Origin: a virus
DNA: 64,000 nucleotides
IMG/VR virus record: IMGVR_UViG_3300043418_000072
Span: 1 to 64,000 of that record
Strand: one strand, 5' to 3'
Position 1 is the stretch's first letter. Each line of letters opens with the position of its first letter. The position numbers were made by a program, and so were the translations under genes. Positions 44,160-53,149 of this stretch are shown piece by piece. The notes under the pieces are model-generated. The model was given only the letters and a program-made list of their open reading frames with translations. It had not been told where the DNA came from and did not search any database.

Positions 44160-44186
44160 ACTCTTTCCTTTCCCTTTGTGTATAAT
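44157..44186 (+). promoter_or_regulatory. Host-type sigma70 promoter of the accessory operon
   Basis: TTGACT (44157-44162) and a perfect TATAAT (44181-44186) are separated by 18 bases. The -35 overlaps the terminator tail. The predicted start near 44193 coincides with the ATG of the next gene. No late box is present. Confidence 0.7.
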
Positions 44187-44192
44187 TGTGTT

Positions 44193-44507
44193 ATGAGTAA
44201 CATACCTACGATTGTGGACCAAATTCGATTAGCCACTAACTATCAAAAGAACAAGCGCATACTACGGGAGCGCATCCAAACTGATCTGCATTTTGCACAT
44301 AATGGCGGTTTATTTAAAATCACTCCGGGCCTGATCTCTTTTGTAAAAGAATGGCCTGTTGACGAACTGTACATTGAAGATGTGTACGAGAATCCAATTC
44401 AAGTGGATAGACAGGTATTCTTAGTGCAAGCACAACAACATTACAGTCGAGTTATGAATGAATGGCATCAACAACATGCAGAACTTAAAAAGATTAGAAA
44501 AATCTAA
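44193..44507 (+). CDS. Conserved small protein, first gene of the accessory operon
   Basis: The 104-residue protein (MSNIPTIVDQIRLATNYQK...) is helical and charged, with a conserved-looking middle TDLHFAHNGGLFKITPGLI and FVKEWPVDELYIEDVYENP, and a Lys/Gln-rich end. An earlier in-frame start is excluded because it lies inside the terminator and promoter. The promoter start falls at the ATG itself, so the mRNA may be leaderless for this gene. No function is recognised. It overlaps the next gene. Confidence 0.75.
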   Translation: MSNIPTIVDQIRLATNYQKNKRILRERIQTDLHFAHNGGLFKITPGLISFVKEWPVDELYIEDVYENPIQVDRQVFLVQAQQHYSRVMNEWHQQHAELKKIRKI

Positions 44508-45303
44508 GGGCGTGTTATTGTTTGCATTTAACAATGCAGATACTGATTACATTAAGCTAACCAGCAACACTATTCGCTTGATTAAGCATAACCTCGGCTT
44601 GCCAGTTACGTTAGTAACGGGCTTAGATGAAGTAGTTGATTTTGAAGTTGATAACATAGTACGCATTGAATCACAAGGTGGCAACACACGTTACAGCACA
44701 GAGCTAGGTCAACGTGTACAGTGGCGAAACTTTGGTCGGTATATGGCCTACGAGCTTAGTCCATACGATGAAACTATTCTTATGGACACTGACTACCTTG
44801 TATTAGATAACAGTCTATTGACATATTTTGATACAACGTGGGACTACTTAATTCCACATCGTAATATTAATTTGGGACAAGATGAATTTGCGGATACCAT
44901 GGGCATGTACAGCTTGCCATTTATCTGGGCCACAGTTATCTTGTTTCGCAAAACAACCAAAGCAGAAACGCTATTTGATTTAGTGGGACGAGTGCAGCGT
45001 AATTACGATTACTATAAGATGTTATACAATATCCCTGCAACTAATTATCGTAACGATTATGCGTTTGCGATTGCAGATTATTTGGTTAACGGTTACCAGA
45101 CTGATAAACAAACGCAGTTACCACAGCCTTTATTAACTGCCACTGGGCAGCTACAAAGTATTAATAGGATTGGATCTTTACTGCACGTCAAAGACACTAA
45201 CGAAGGCTATGTTATCCCATTGGGTAATTTACATGTCCTGAGTAAAGGATATTTACTTAGTAACAACTTTAAAACATTTGTGGATCAGCACTGTGCAGCA
45301 TAA
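44476..45303 (+). CDS. Glycosyltransferase-like protein (GT-A type)
   Basis: The 275-residue protein starts KGVLLFAFNNADTDYIKL, with a GT-A-like Rossmann half and the DxD-type motif DETILMDTDYLVLDN near residue 100. NRIGSLLHVKDTNEGYVIP and LHVLSKGYLL lie toward the C-terminus. The pattern resembles nucleotide-sugar transferases of phage accessory regions; donor and acceptor are unknown. A start at 44458 (6 residues longer) is possible. It overlaps the preceding gene by 32 bases and the following one by about 11. Confidence 0.7.
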   Translation: MQNLKRLEKSKGVLLFAFNNADTDYIKLTSNTIRLIKHNLGLPVTLVTGLDEVVDFEVDNIVRIESQGGNTRYSTELGQRVQWRNFGRYMAYELSPYDETILMDTDYLVLDNSLLTYFDTTWDYLIPHRNINLGQDEFADTMGMYSLPFIWATVILFRKTTKAETLFDLVGRVQRNYDYYKMLYNIPATNYRNDYAFAIADYLVNGYQTDKQTQLPQPLLTATGQLQSINRIGSLLHVKDTNEGYVIPLGNLHVLSKGYLLSNNFKTFVDQHCAA

Positions 45304-46135
45304 AGAACAACAGGGATTTTTAACTATTGCACAAAACGGCAATGCAGATTATCTGCGAATGGCCTACGTGCAAGCATTGAGTATTAAGGCAGTGACACCG
45401 GGTGCCAGGTATGCAGTTATTGTAGACGCAGCTACTATGGCACAAGTGTCAGAGCAACATCGCAAGGTGTTTGATTATGTAATTGAATTAACACATGATT
45501 ATTCAACTGGTACTGATTGGAAGTTAGCAAATGAATGGCAAGTATTTTGGCTTACTCCTTTTAAGGAAACGATCAAGCTGGAAGCAGACATCGTGGTTAC
45601 ACGGGACATGACACAGAGGTGGGACCTATACCGTATGCGTGATGTGGTATTGGGACTAGGATGCAGAAACTATCATGGCGACCAAGTGCCAAGTCCATAT
45701 CGAACATTGTTCGTAGACAATGAGTTACCTGATGTATATAATGGACTGATGTATTTTCGTTATAGTAAAACAGCATTAGAATTCTTTAAGGTCGCAAGAG
45801 AGCTGTTCCTTACGTGGGAGCAGGTTGGGGCAGAGTTTAAGCGAACAGCAACTACTCAGGCCACTACAGATTTCGTATATGCAGTGGCCTCTAACATTGT
45901 TGGTAGAGAGTTAACTACGTTACCCGGGGTTGGAACAAGTTTTGTACACATGAAGCCCGGTATTAATGGATGGCCGTCGGATACTGAATTTCATAGGGCA
46001 GTTAATGTAGTAGTAGATGCACCAGATATTAGAATCAATAATGTGCTGCAACTATTTCCGGTCCATTATCATTACAAAGACTTTATCACAGATGAGATAA
46101 TTAGAGATTATGAACGAGCTGCCGGAGTTAATTAA
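45293..46135 (+). CDS. Glycosyltransferase-like protein (GT-A type)
   Basis: The 280-residue protein has the start FLTIAQNGNADYLRMAYVQALS, a Rossmann-like strand YAVIVDAATM, and a possible metal-binding LEADIVVTRDM near 100 (ExD in place of DxD). KPGINGWP and LFPVHYHYKDFI follow near the end. The likely start is GTG 45293, in frame with a TTG at 45278; GGATCAG lies upstream. It looks distantly related in design to the preceding gene, and both overlap their neighbours. Confidence 0.65.
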   Translation: MQHKEQQGFLTIAQNGNADYLRMAYVQALSIKAVTPGARYAVIVDAATMAQVSEQHRKVFDYVIELTHDYSTGTDWKLANEWQVFWLTPFKETIKLEADIVVTRDMTQRWDLYRMRDVVLGLGCRNYHGDQVPSPYRTLFVDNELPDVYNGLMYFRYSKTALEFFKVARELFLTWEQVGAEFKRTATTQATTDFVYAVASNIVGRELTTLPGVGTSFVHMKPGINGWPSDTEFHRAVNVVVDAPDIRINNVLQLFPVHYHYKDFITDEIIRDYERAAGVN

Positions 46136-46460
46136 AGCATTTGGTTTGATTGAACCAGAGGTTGCGCAAACCATTGAATATCGTTTATACTACGATGTAC
46201 ATGGTAATGCCCTGTACATGGGTATGGGTGATAGTAAAGGTACTAATTATATCACTATACCAAAATCAGTTTATGATAGAGCAACAGTACATAACCTAAA
46301 AGTTGTAAATGAACAGTTAATCACAATCGATGCTGGTACAATGTGGTTGCAGTTACGTAAATCAACAAGTGGGTACGCAGTAGTTAAGAACCATCCTGCG
46401 CTGCTAATAGAACAAGACGAAGAGTATACAGACATCGAATACTATGACAGAAATAATTGA
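46110..46460 (+). CDS. Small conserved hypothetical protein
   Basis: The 116-residue acidic protein has IEYRLYYDVHGNALYMGMG followed by YITIPKSVYDRATVHNLKVVN, a small alternating beta/alpha pattern. No cysteine cluster, membrane segment or catalytic motif is seen. It overlaps both neighbours (26 and 17 bases), which supports it as a real member of the operon. Function unknown. Confidence 0.7.
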   Translation: MNELPELIKAFGLIEPEVAQTIEYRLYYDVHGNALYMGMGDSKGTNYITIPKSVYDRATVHNLKVVNEQLITIDAGTMWLQLRKSTSGYAVVKNHPALLIEQDEEYTDIEYYDRNN

Positions 46461-47343
46461 CGTTGCAGACCTGGACTGCATCTTCCTTACATATGATGAA
46501 CCTAAAAAAGAAGAATTCTGGATTCAGATACAGAATGTCGTTCCTTGGGCCAAGCGGGTGGATGGCGTTAGCGGGAGCGATGCTGCACACAAAGCAGCGG
46601 CAAGAGCTAGTGACACGGACCGCTTCATTCTTATTGACGGAGACAACCTCCCCGATCCTTCTTTCTTTAACCGGCAACTTAGTATTGATGATACTAATCG
46701 TGATTGTGTATTTAGATGGAGAGCAAGGAATATTATAAATGGATTACAATATGGCAATGGTGGGATTTCGTGCTGGACTAGGAGCTTTGTCGAATCTATG
46801 CGCACACACGAAGCCACTGACGGTAGTCATGAGACACAAGTTGAATTCTGTTTCCATCCTCAATACTGGGCTATGGCCGACTGCTACAGTACCACGCATC
46901 CGAATGCCACTGCGTTCCAGGCTTGGCGTGCAGGATTTAGGGAAGGCGTTAAAATGTGTTTGGACCGTGGACGTAAACCAAGTTTATCTGATTTCAAAAA
47001 TAGCGTTGTTAGGCGAAACCTTGACAACTTATCTATCTGGCACAACGTGGGATCAGATGTGGAAAATGGACTGTGGGCAATGGCAGGTGCCCGCCAAGGT
47101 ACTTACAACACCATGCTCTCAGACTGGGACTACACAGAAGTCCAAGACTTCCAAAAGTTAAAAGACTATTGGGATAACACGGTACACAAGTTTGATGTTA
47201 TTGACTTTGTAAACTTATACAGCGTTGAATTGACGAGATGCTTGGACTTACCTATTATTGACTTGGACGAATACCAAAGTAAATTTTTCAAACATCACTA
47301 CAATAGTCAGTTTAAGAATAAGGGAATCATGTGCAGAGAATAA
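46444..47343 (+). CDS. Glycosyltransferase-like protein, single-module paralogue of the 815-residue protein
   Basis: The 299-residue protein begins DLDCIFLTYDEPKKEEFW and has a DxD-type motif RFILIDGDNLPDPSFF near 60-75, then NIINGLQYGNGGISCWTRSF and AWRAGFREGVKMCLDRGRK. The same ordered segments occur at the C-terminus of the protein at 60278 (DLDIVFISNGEPDEQKW, NGLVYGHQGMIAYNKSL, TWRTAFREVLKLRLF), so the two are paralogues. A GT-A-fold sugar transferase is the best guess; donor and acceptor are unknown. It overlaps its neighbours on both sides. Confidence 0.72.
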   Translation: MTEIIDVADLDCIFLTYDEPKKEEFWIQIQNVVPWAKRVDGVSGSDAAHKAAARASDTDRFILIDGDNLPDPSFFNRQLSIDDTNRDCVFRWRARNIINGLQYGNGGISCWTRSFVESMRTHEATDGSHETQVEFCFHPQYWAMADCYSTTHPNATAFQAWRAGFREGVKMCLDRGRKPSLSDFKNSVVRRNLDNLSIWHNVGSDVENGLWAMAGARQGTYNTMLSDWDYTEVQDFQKLKDYWDNTVHKFDVIDFVNLYSVELTRCLDLPIIDLDEYQSKFFKHHYNSQFKNKGIMCRE

Positions 47344-47897
47344 AAGGCATGATAGTCATTGGTACTGCTCGCAGTGGTAGTCACATGACCTGCGACATGC
47401 TTTATAACGAGTCGCAGTTGCCTGAAAAACTTATACTAGGTGAAGTCACTGAGCTGCCTGATATAGCTGACAAGTTTGTGTATTGCAGCATTGTGCAAAA
47501 CTGGGTAAAGATTGCGCTAGCAGTAGACATTAGTTGGACAAGTGATTACTATGTGGTTAATTTACGCCGTAGAGACAAAGTAGCACAGTATCTAAGTTGG
47601 TGCGTGTTTAGGGCGCAAACACAGGCTAGCATAAGCAAACATTCGCCGGACTGGAATGACTATAAAGACTTGTTACCGTGGGAGTCGACTAAGGACGACA
47701 TAGAGCAATTTCTAATGGAACAATATTTGGACTTTGCAATTACACCAAATGAGATTGTCTATTACGAAGATATGATCAAGTCCTGCAAGACAACTAAGTT
47801 TAAGCAGAACCAATACCCGATCCCTCCCCAAGAGATAGTAACCAATTACACATTAGTTAAAAACATGTTAGAGAAATTTTCATATGACAACAGGTAA
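47331..47897 (+). CDS. Sulfotransferase-like protein
   Basis: The 188-residue protein has a P-loop-like PAPS motif at its start (GMIVIGTARSGSHMTCDML) and a 3'-phosphate-type motif YYVVNLRRRDKVAQYLSW near 70. It ends in VYYEDMIK, a sulfotransferase-type segment. The GTG start at 47331 has AGGGAA upstream; an ATG at 47349 would begin right at the P-loop. It is short for the family (usually 250-300). It would move sulfate from PAPS to a sugar or other hydroxyl, and the kinase-like gene at 58742 could supply PAPS. Confidence 0.75.
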   Translation: MQRIKGMIVIGTARSGSHMTCDMLYNESQLPEKLILGEVTELPDIADKFVYCSIVQNWVKIALAVDISWTSDYYVVNLRRRDKVAQYLSWCVFRAQTQASISKHSPDWNDYKDLLPWESTKDDIEQFLMEQYLDFAITPNEIVYYEDMIKSCKTTKFKQNQYPIPPQEIVTNYTLVKNMLEKFSYDNR

Positions 47898-49275
47898 GAG
47901 CGACTTTATGAGTGCAGCTGATGAGATGAAGGCCAACTTGGGCCCTGCTCTCTGTTTGGCTAAATGGCAACAAGTAAGTCTGCACCTACCAACTGGATTA
48001 AACAACAGTTGCTACCATCCACCATTGCACAAGATCGACCCAGAAGCCATTAAACTTAACCCTGGCGCACTGCATAACACTGAGCACAAAAAGCAACAGC
48101 GTGTGATCATGCTAAAGGATGAAAAGCCTAGCGAGTGCAGCTATTGCTGGAACATTGAAGCACATGATCAACTAAGCGACAGACATTACAGAAGCGGAGA
48201 GCCCTGGGCAGCAGAACACTATGACGAGATCAAAAATTCTACAGGATCCGAAGATACGATTCCAAGTTATGTGGAAGTCAATTTTAATCACGCTTGTAAC
48301 CTTAAGTGTAGTTATTGCAGCCCTCAGTTTAGCAGTAGTTGGGCTGATGAAGTTGCTAGGCACGGAGCATTTCCTACTAGTGTTCCCCATAATGACCCTG
48401 CTCATTTTACGGGTGTTCGACGACCAATCCCTGCTCGTGAAGACAACCCTTATGTTGATGCGTTTTGGGAGTGGTGGCCTGAACTGTACCCTAAACTTAA
48501 ACATTTTAGAATGACAGGCGGCGAGCCACTAATGGACAAGAACACTTACAAGGTGTTTGACTATGTGCTGGCCATGCCCAAGCCTGACCTGCACTTAAAC
48601 GTAACCAGTAACTTCAGTGTAGAGCCCAAGCTAATGGATCAGTACCTTGACTACGTTAAGCGATTGTGCGATACACAAATTGAACACTTCATGCAGTATG
48701 TTAGTTTAGATAGCGGTAACATGGAACAGGCTGAGTACATTCGACATGGCATGACAGCATCTCGTGTTCATAATAATGTGCAGCGTTACCTAACTGATAT
48801 TCCTTATCGCAACAGTCTCACATTCATTATCACAATGAATAATTTAAGCATCGTTGGCTTACAGGCGCAGCTGGATTGGATTCTGGATTTACGAAAACAG
48901 CATAGCACAACTTATCAACGTGTTTGGTTCGACACTCCGTTGTTACGCACACCTAGCTGGCAAAGCATCCAGATCATGCCATGGGTCTATGTCAAGCGTA
49001 TGGAAGATGTACTAAAATGGATGCAAGCAAATGCCGAAACAGCAGACAAACCATTTCAGGGTTTTAAGGACTACGAGATACAACGTATGGCTCGTGACAT
49101 AGAATGGATGAAGGAAGGTAGCACTCTTGACCCTGAATATGTTACACTGCAACGTGCTGACTTTTATCGCTTCTTTAATCACCACGATACGAGACGCGGC
49201 ACTGACTTTAAAACAACATTCCCGGAAATGAAAGAGTTCTGGGACGAATGTAGGTACCATGCCCAGAATCAATAA
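47884..49275 (+). CDS. N-terminal-twitch radical SAM protein 1
   Basis: The 463-residue protein has an N-terminal cysteine domain (C24 in CLAKW, C43 in NSCYHP, C85/C88 in CSYCW). The radical SAM motif is at C138, C142 and C145 (CNLKCSYC) and the SAM site MTGGEP near 210. The C-terminus carries RRGTDFKTTFPEM. It is closest to the next gene, with the same spacing of all cysteines, a tandem paralogue pair. Substrate unknown. It overlaps both neighbours by about 15 bases. Confidence 0.9.
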   Translation: MTTGKSDFMSAADEMKANLGPALCLAKWQQVSLHLPTGLNNSCYHPPLHKIDPEAIKLNPGALHNTEHKKQQRVIMLKDEKPSECSYCWNIEAHDQLSDRHYRSGEPWAAEHYDEIKNSTGSEDTIPSYVEVNFNHACNLKCSYCSPQFSSSWADEVARHGAFPTSVPHNDPAHFTGVRRPIPAREDNPYVDAFWEWWPELYPKLKHFRMTGGEPLMDKNTYKVFDYVLAMPKPDLHLNVTSNFSVEPKLMDQYLDYVKRLCDTQIEHFMQYVSLDSGNMEQAEYIRHGMTASRVHNNVQRYLTDIPYRNSLTFIITMNNLSIVGLQAQLDWILDLRKQHSTTYQRVWFDTPLLRTPSWQSIQIMPWVYVKRMEDVLKWMQANAETADKPFQGFKDYEIQRMARDIEWMKEGSTLDPEYVTLQRADFYRFFNHHDTRRGTDFKTTFPEMKEFWDECRYHAQNQ

Positions 49276-50608
49276 CGAAACAGACCTAGAATACAAACGC
49301 AGAGTAATCGACATTAAGAGCGAAAGCTTCTGCGGAGCAAAATGGTACAACGCCACTATCTGGTTAGGTAGTGGTCAAACCACTAGTTGCCATCATCCGT
49401 TGCCACATGCAATCGATGTAAGCGAGCTATCATCTAACCCCAAAGCATTGCACAACACTACCAAGAAGAAAATGGAACGTGAGCAGATGCAAAAGGGAGA
49501 ACGTCCTGCAGGTTGTGAATACTGCTGGAAGATTGAAGATATGGGCAAAGACGCAGTAAGCGACCGTGTTTACAAAACAGTTATATATGACGATAAGGAT
49601 TTGAATTATGCTTTTAGTACCCCAGCCAGCACCGATGTGGATTTGCAAACTTTGGAAATTGCTTTCGACCGCACTTGTCAGTTTGCATGTAGCTACTGCA
49701 ATCCTGCTTTTAGCAGCACTTGGGTTAAAGACATTAGGAATAACGGGGCCTATAACGGATTGGTTAGTGACGGACGAAATCACTTTACTCATGCTCATGA
49801 TAGCTCTCAACTGTATCGCTTCGGTCAAGCTAATCCTTATGTGGACGCCTTTCACAAGTGGTGGGAAAGCGATCTCCACAGAACACTAAAGGAACTACGC
49901 ATTACTGGCGGCGAGCCGTTAATGTCAGGTGAGACTTGGAAGCTAATTGACTGGTTTAAGACTAATAACGGCAAGAGCAAGACACGTCTGGCTATTAACA
50001 GTAACTTAGGCACAGAGGTAGATATTGATCGTTTGCTCGATGCCATTGATGGAGTAGAAGTTGACTTGTACACTAGCAACGAATCTATTGGCTTGCAGTC
50101 TGAGTACATCCGTGATGGTATTAACTTTGGGGACTGGACTAACAACGTAGAGCGTTTACTGGCTAGTGGCAAGTTCCGTGGCCTGCATGTGATGTGTACT
50201 ATTAACGCACTATGTCTTACTAGCTTAGACAGCTTCCTTGAAATGTTGTTAGCATGGAAGAGTAGGTATGGTAAGGACTCGATTAACTTTTCGCTAAATA
50301 TTTTACGATTCCCAAGTTTTCAAAGCCCGTTGGTATTACCCGACGAACTACGCACCCAATACAGAACAAATCTCAGCAACTTCTATCAAGCTCACAAAGA
50401 CACTGGCGTGTGCCACGGATTTGAAATTGATCAATTGAAACGACTAATTGATTACCTTGATGTAATGATAACTCCACATGCAGGTGCGGCAGAGCAATCA
50501 GTGCTACAACAGGACTTTAAAAACTTCTTTGCACAGTACGATCAACGCAGGGGCAAAGACTTCTGCAACACATTCCCTGAGCTAGCAGCTTGGTATAATC
50601 AACTATAA
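49259..50608 (+). CDS. N-terminal-twitch radical SAM protein 2
   Basis: The 449-residue protein repeats the plan of its upstream neighbour: C25 in FCGAKW, C44 in TSCHHP, C86/C89 in CEYCW, radical motif at C140, C144 and C147 (CQFACSYC), and ITGGEPLM near 215. The RRGKDFCNTFPEL end is also shared. Tandem duplication followed by divergence is the simplest explanation. It ends at a TAA within a run of TATAAT repeats, the only clear gap in this part of the operon. Confidence 0.9.
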   Translation: MPRINNETDLEYKRRVIDIKSESFCGAKWYNATIWLGSGQTTSCHHPLPHAIDVSELSSNPKALHNTTKKKMEREQMQKGERPAGCEYCWKIEDMGKDAVSDRVYKTVIYDDKDLNYAFSTPASTDVDLQTLEIAFDRTCQFACSYCNPAFSSTWVKDIRNNGAYNGLVSDGRNHFTHAHDSSQLYRFGQANPYVDAFHKWWESDLHRTLKELRITGGEPLMSGETWKLIDWFKTNNGKSKTRLAINSNLGTEVDIDRLLDAIDGVEVDLYTSNESIGLQSEYIRDGINFGDWTNNVERLLASGKFRGLHVMCTINALCLTSLDSFLEMLLAWKSRYGKDSINFSLNILRFPSFQSPLVLPDELRTQYRTNLSNFYQAHKDTGVCHGFEIDQLKRLIDYLDVMITPHAGAAEQSVLQQDFKNFFAQYDQRRGKDFCNTFPELAAWYNQL

Positions 50609-50639
50609 TTCACTATAATTCACTATAATTCACTATAAT
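50594..50639 (+). repeat. Five TATAAT hexamers at exact 10-bp spacing
   Basis: TATAAT starts at 50594, 50604, 50614, 50624 and 50634. The last four units are 10-bp copies of the (C)ACTATAATT type. The array spans the stop of radical SAM gene 2 and runs into the ATG of gene 3, and each unit resembles a -10 element. It may act as a promoter array or be a slippage tract. Confidence 0.85.
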
Positions 50640-51954
50640 GGCAGATAACCTAAACGACTACTACAAAGATTACAACTACGGCGCACGTAAGCCGGTGTAC
50701 ATCAAAGAAGAAGACCTACGCACGGATCAGCTCGATCGACTAATTAAGAGCGATCAGTTCTGCATGATTCCCTGGATCCACATGCACGCCTTTCCTGACG
50801 GTCGTGCATATCCTTGCTGCCTGAGCGAGCCAGACCATCCAATTGGTAATCTTAAAACGCAAACCATGCGTGAGATTTGGAACGATGCTCCGCTAAAGGA
50901 CATGCGTAAACGTATGCTACTAAATCAACCTTGCAAGGAATGTACCAAGTGCTATGAGCAAGAAGATAGCAAACTGTTTAGTATGCGTGAAAGTGCTAAC
51001 AAGAACTTCGGGCACCACATTGGATTAGTTGACGACACAAAAGAGGATGGACAATATGATGACTTTAAATTGCGCTACTATGATATTCGCTTTAGCAACC
51101 TTTGTAACTTTAGCTGCCGTACCTGCGGTAGCATCTTTTCAAGTAGTTGGTATAGAGATGAAAAAGCAGCTGGATGGGATCCAAAACACCCTCAAGTGAT
51201 GTATGCTGGTAAAGACAAAGGCGACATGTGGGAGCAGATGCAAGAGCATATCCCACATTTGGAACAAATCTACTGGGCAGGTGGCGAACCGCTTATTATG
51301 GAAGAACACTGGAAGGTACTTGACGAACTAGTTAAGCGCAAGATGTTCCACGTGCGACTGATCTATAACACTAACTTTAGCGAAATGAAGTTTAAAGGTC
51401 GTGACGTATTCGAAATGTGGAAACTGTTTGATTGTGTTAGCGTTGGTGCTAGCTTAGATGGCAGCTATGAGCGCGGCGAGTACATCCGCAAAGGACAAGA
51501 TTGGCAGCAAACCGTTGACAACCGCAAGCGCATGATTGAAGTATGCCCTAACGTAGACTTTTACGTTAGTAGTACAGTAAGCATGATGAACGTGTTGCAT
51601 ATTGCAGACTTTCACCGAGAGTGGAGCGACCTTGGTCTAGTACGCCCAATGGATTGGAACATCAACATCCTACAACATCCGCATCGTTATCGTGTTGATG
51701 TGTTGCCTCAGCATTTGAAAGAGCAAGCCAAAGCAAAGATTGAAGAACACTTACAGTGGCTACGCCCGCAAGACAAACTAAGCAGAGCCACTAGCGGTTA
51801 CGAAGGTATTATTAACTTCATGATGGCAAACGATAGCACAAGCCAATTGCCCGAGTTCTTTAAGAACAATGACTTGATTGATAATGTACGCAAGGAAAAC
51901 TTCTTTGCCGTATTCCCGGAACTTGGAGACCTAAAGAACTATGCACCTACCTAA
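50638..51954 (+). CDS. N-terminal-twitch radical SAM protein 3
   Basis: The 438-residue protein has the twitch pattern C42 (FCMIPW), C60/C61 (YPCC), and C99, C102 and C105. The radical motif is at C156, C160 and C163 (CNFSCRTC) and AGGEP lies near 215. The DG..YPCC form is close to classical SPASM. The ATG is embedded in the last TATAAT unit and has no ribosome site, so it is either leaderless from the array or reached by reinitiation. Unlike its neighbours it does not overlap the upstream gene. Confidence 0.9.
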   Translation: MADNLNDYYKDYNYGARKPVYIKEEDLRTDQLDRLIKSDQFCMIPWIHMHAFPDGRAYPCCLSEPDHPIGNLKTQTMREIWNDAPLKDMRKRMLLNQPCKECTKCYEQEDSKLFSMRESANKNFGHHIGLVDDTKEDGQYDDFKLRYYDIRFSNLCNFSCRTCGSIFSSSWYRDEKAAGWDPKHPQVMYAGKDKGDMWEQMQEHIPHLEQIYWAGGEPLIMEEHWKVLDELVKRKMFHVRLIYNTNFSEMKFKGRDVFEMWKLFDCVSVGASLDGSYERGEYIRKGQDWQQTVDNRKRMIEVCPNVDFYVSSTVSMMNVLHIADFHREWSDLGLVRPMDWNINILQHPHRYRVDVLPQHLKEQAKAKIEEHLQWLRPQDKLSRATSGYEGIINFMMANDSTSQLPEFFKNNDLIDNVRKENFFAVFPELGDLKNYAPT

Positions 51955-53149
51955 GACTATTTGTATGCTGCCGTGGGTTAGTATTGAGACTAGCCCAATG
52001 GGAACCACACGCCCATGTTGTCTCGCACAAGAGCAGATCACAGACGAAAACGGGGTCAAGTACGATCTTAATGAAACAGACTTAGCAACAGTGTACAAGA
52101 GCGAATACATGCAGAATCTGCGTAGACAATTCCGTGCAGGTGAAAAGCCTGCAACATGTAGTGACTGCTGGAAAGAAGAAGAAATTGGTCGCAACAGCAA
52201 ACGTATCAACAGCCAGATTCGACTAAAGGAATTGTACCCGCTCGTGGACTGGGCCAACGACACGCCAGACCAGCTGTGGTTCATTGACTTAAAGTTAGGC
52301 AACATCTGTAACTTAAAATGCCGTATCTGCGGAAGCTGGAGCAGCAGCAAGTGGGCAGAGGAAGAAATGAATTACATGCCTGCAGGCGCAGACAAGAAAC
52401 AACATATCGCATACCAGTGGTTAAAGAAAGGCGCATGGCCACGCAAGACCACAACGTTCTGGGACAACCTCAGAGAGATGCTACCTAACATCAAATACTT
52501 TGAGTTCACTGGCGGAGAACCATGGTTGATTCAAGAGCACTTTGATCTATTGCGTTATGCAGCCGACAACGGCTTTGCAAAGGGTATTGATATTCACTAC
52601 AATACAAATGCTACCCAATGGCCCGAAAATGCAGTAGATCTATGGAAAGAGTTTGGTCGTGTGGATATTGCATTTAGCGTTGATAACGTAGGTGATCGGT
52701 TTGAATATGAACGCTACGGCGCTAAGTGGGATCGAGCAAACGAAGTAATTGATGCAGCACATCAACTGCGCCGAGTGCAGAAGAATATTACAACTCAGCT
52801 ATGTTTTACAATCAACATTCAAAACGTTTATTACATCGATGAATTGCTAGCTTGGGCTGCACCTAAGATGTTTAACAGCATCCACTTCAACATGTTACAT
52901 AGCCCTAACCATATGAGCGTACAATACATGACACCCGCAGCACAAGAGCTGGTTGTTGCTAAACTGCAATCAGTAACATGGCCGGGTCGTTATCAGCAAG
53001 AAGTTGACAACGTAGTTAGGTTTATACAAAATGGGCAGGGCAGTGATGGTGCAGAATTCCTGCGCCAAATGCAGCGCACAGACGAATACCGCAAGCAAGA
53101 CTTTAGAACAACTCACTTAGACATCGCAAAGGCAATGGGGTATGAATAA
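51941..53149 (+). CDS. N-terminal-twitch radical SAM protein 4
   Basis: The 402-residue protein starts with the twitch part at C8 (ICMLPW), C26/C27 (RPCC) and C73/C76 (CSDCW). The radical motif follows at C123, C127 and C130 (CNLKCRIC) and FTGGEPW near 190. The radical core is intact. It overlaps gene 3 by 14 bases, with GGAG in the proper place, and gene 5 by 8 bases. Substrate unknown. Confidence 0.9.
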   Translation: MHLPKTICMLPWVSIETSPMGTTRPCCLAQEQITDENGVKYDLNETDLATVYKSEYMQNLRRQFRAGEKPATCSDCWKEEEIGRNSKRINSQIRLKELYPLVDWANDTPDQLWFIDLKLGNICNLKCRICGSWSSSKWAEEEMNYMPAGADKKQHIAYQWLKKGAWPRKTTTFWDNLREMLPNIKYFEFTGGEPWLIQEHFDLLRYAADNGFAKGIDIHYNTNATQWPENAVDLWKEFGRVDIAFSVDNVGDRFEYERYGAKWDRANEVIDAAHQLRRVQKNITTQLCFTINIQNVYYIDELLAWAAPKMFNSIHFNMLHSPNHMSVQYMTPAAQELVVAKLQSVTWPGRYQQEVDNVVRFIQNGQGSDGAEFLRQMQRTDEYRKQDFRTTHLDIAKAMGYE

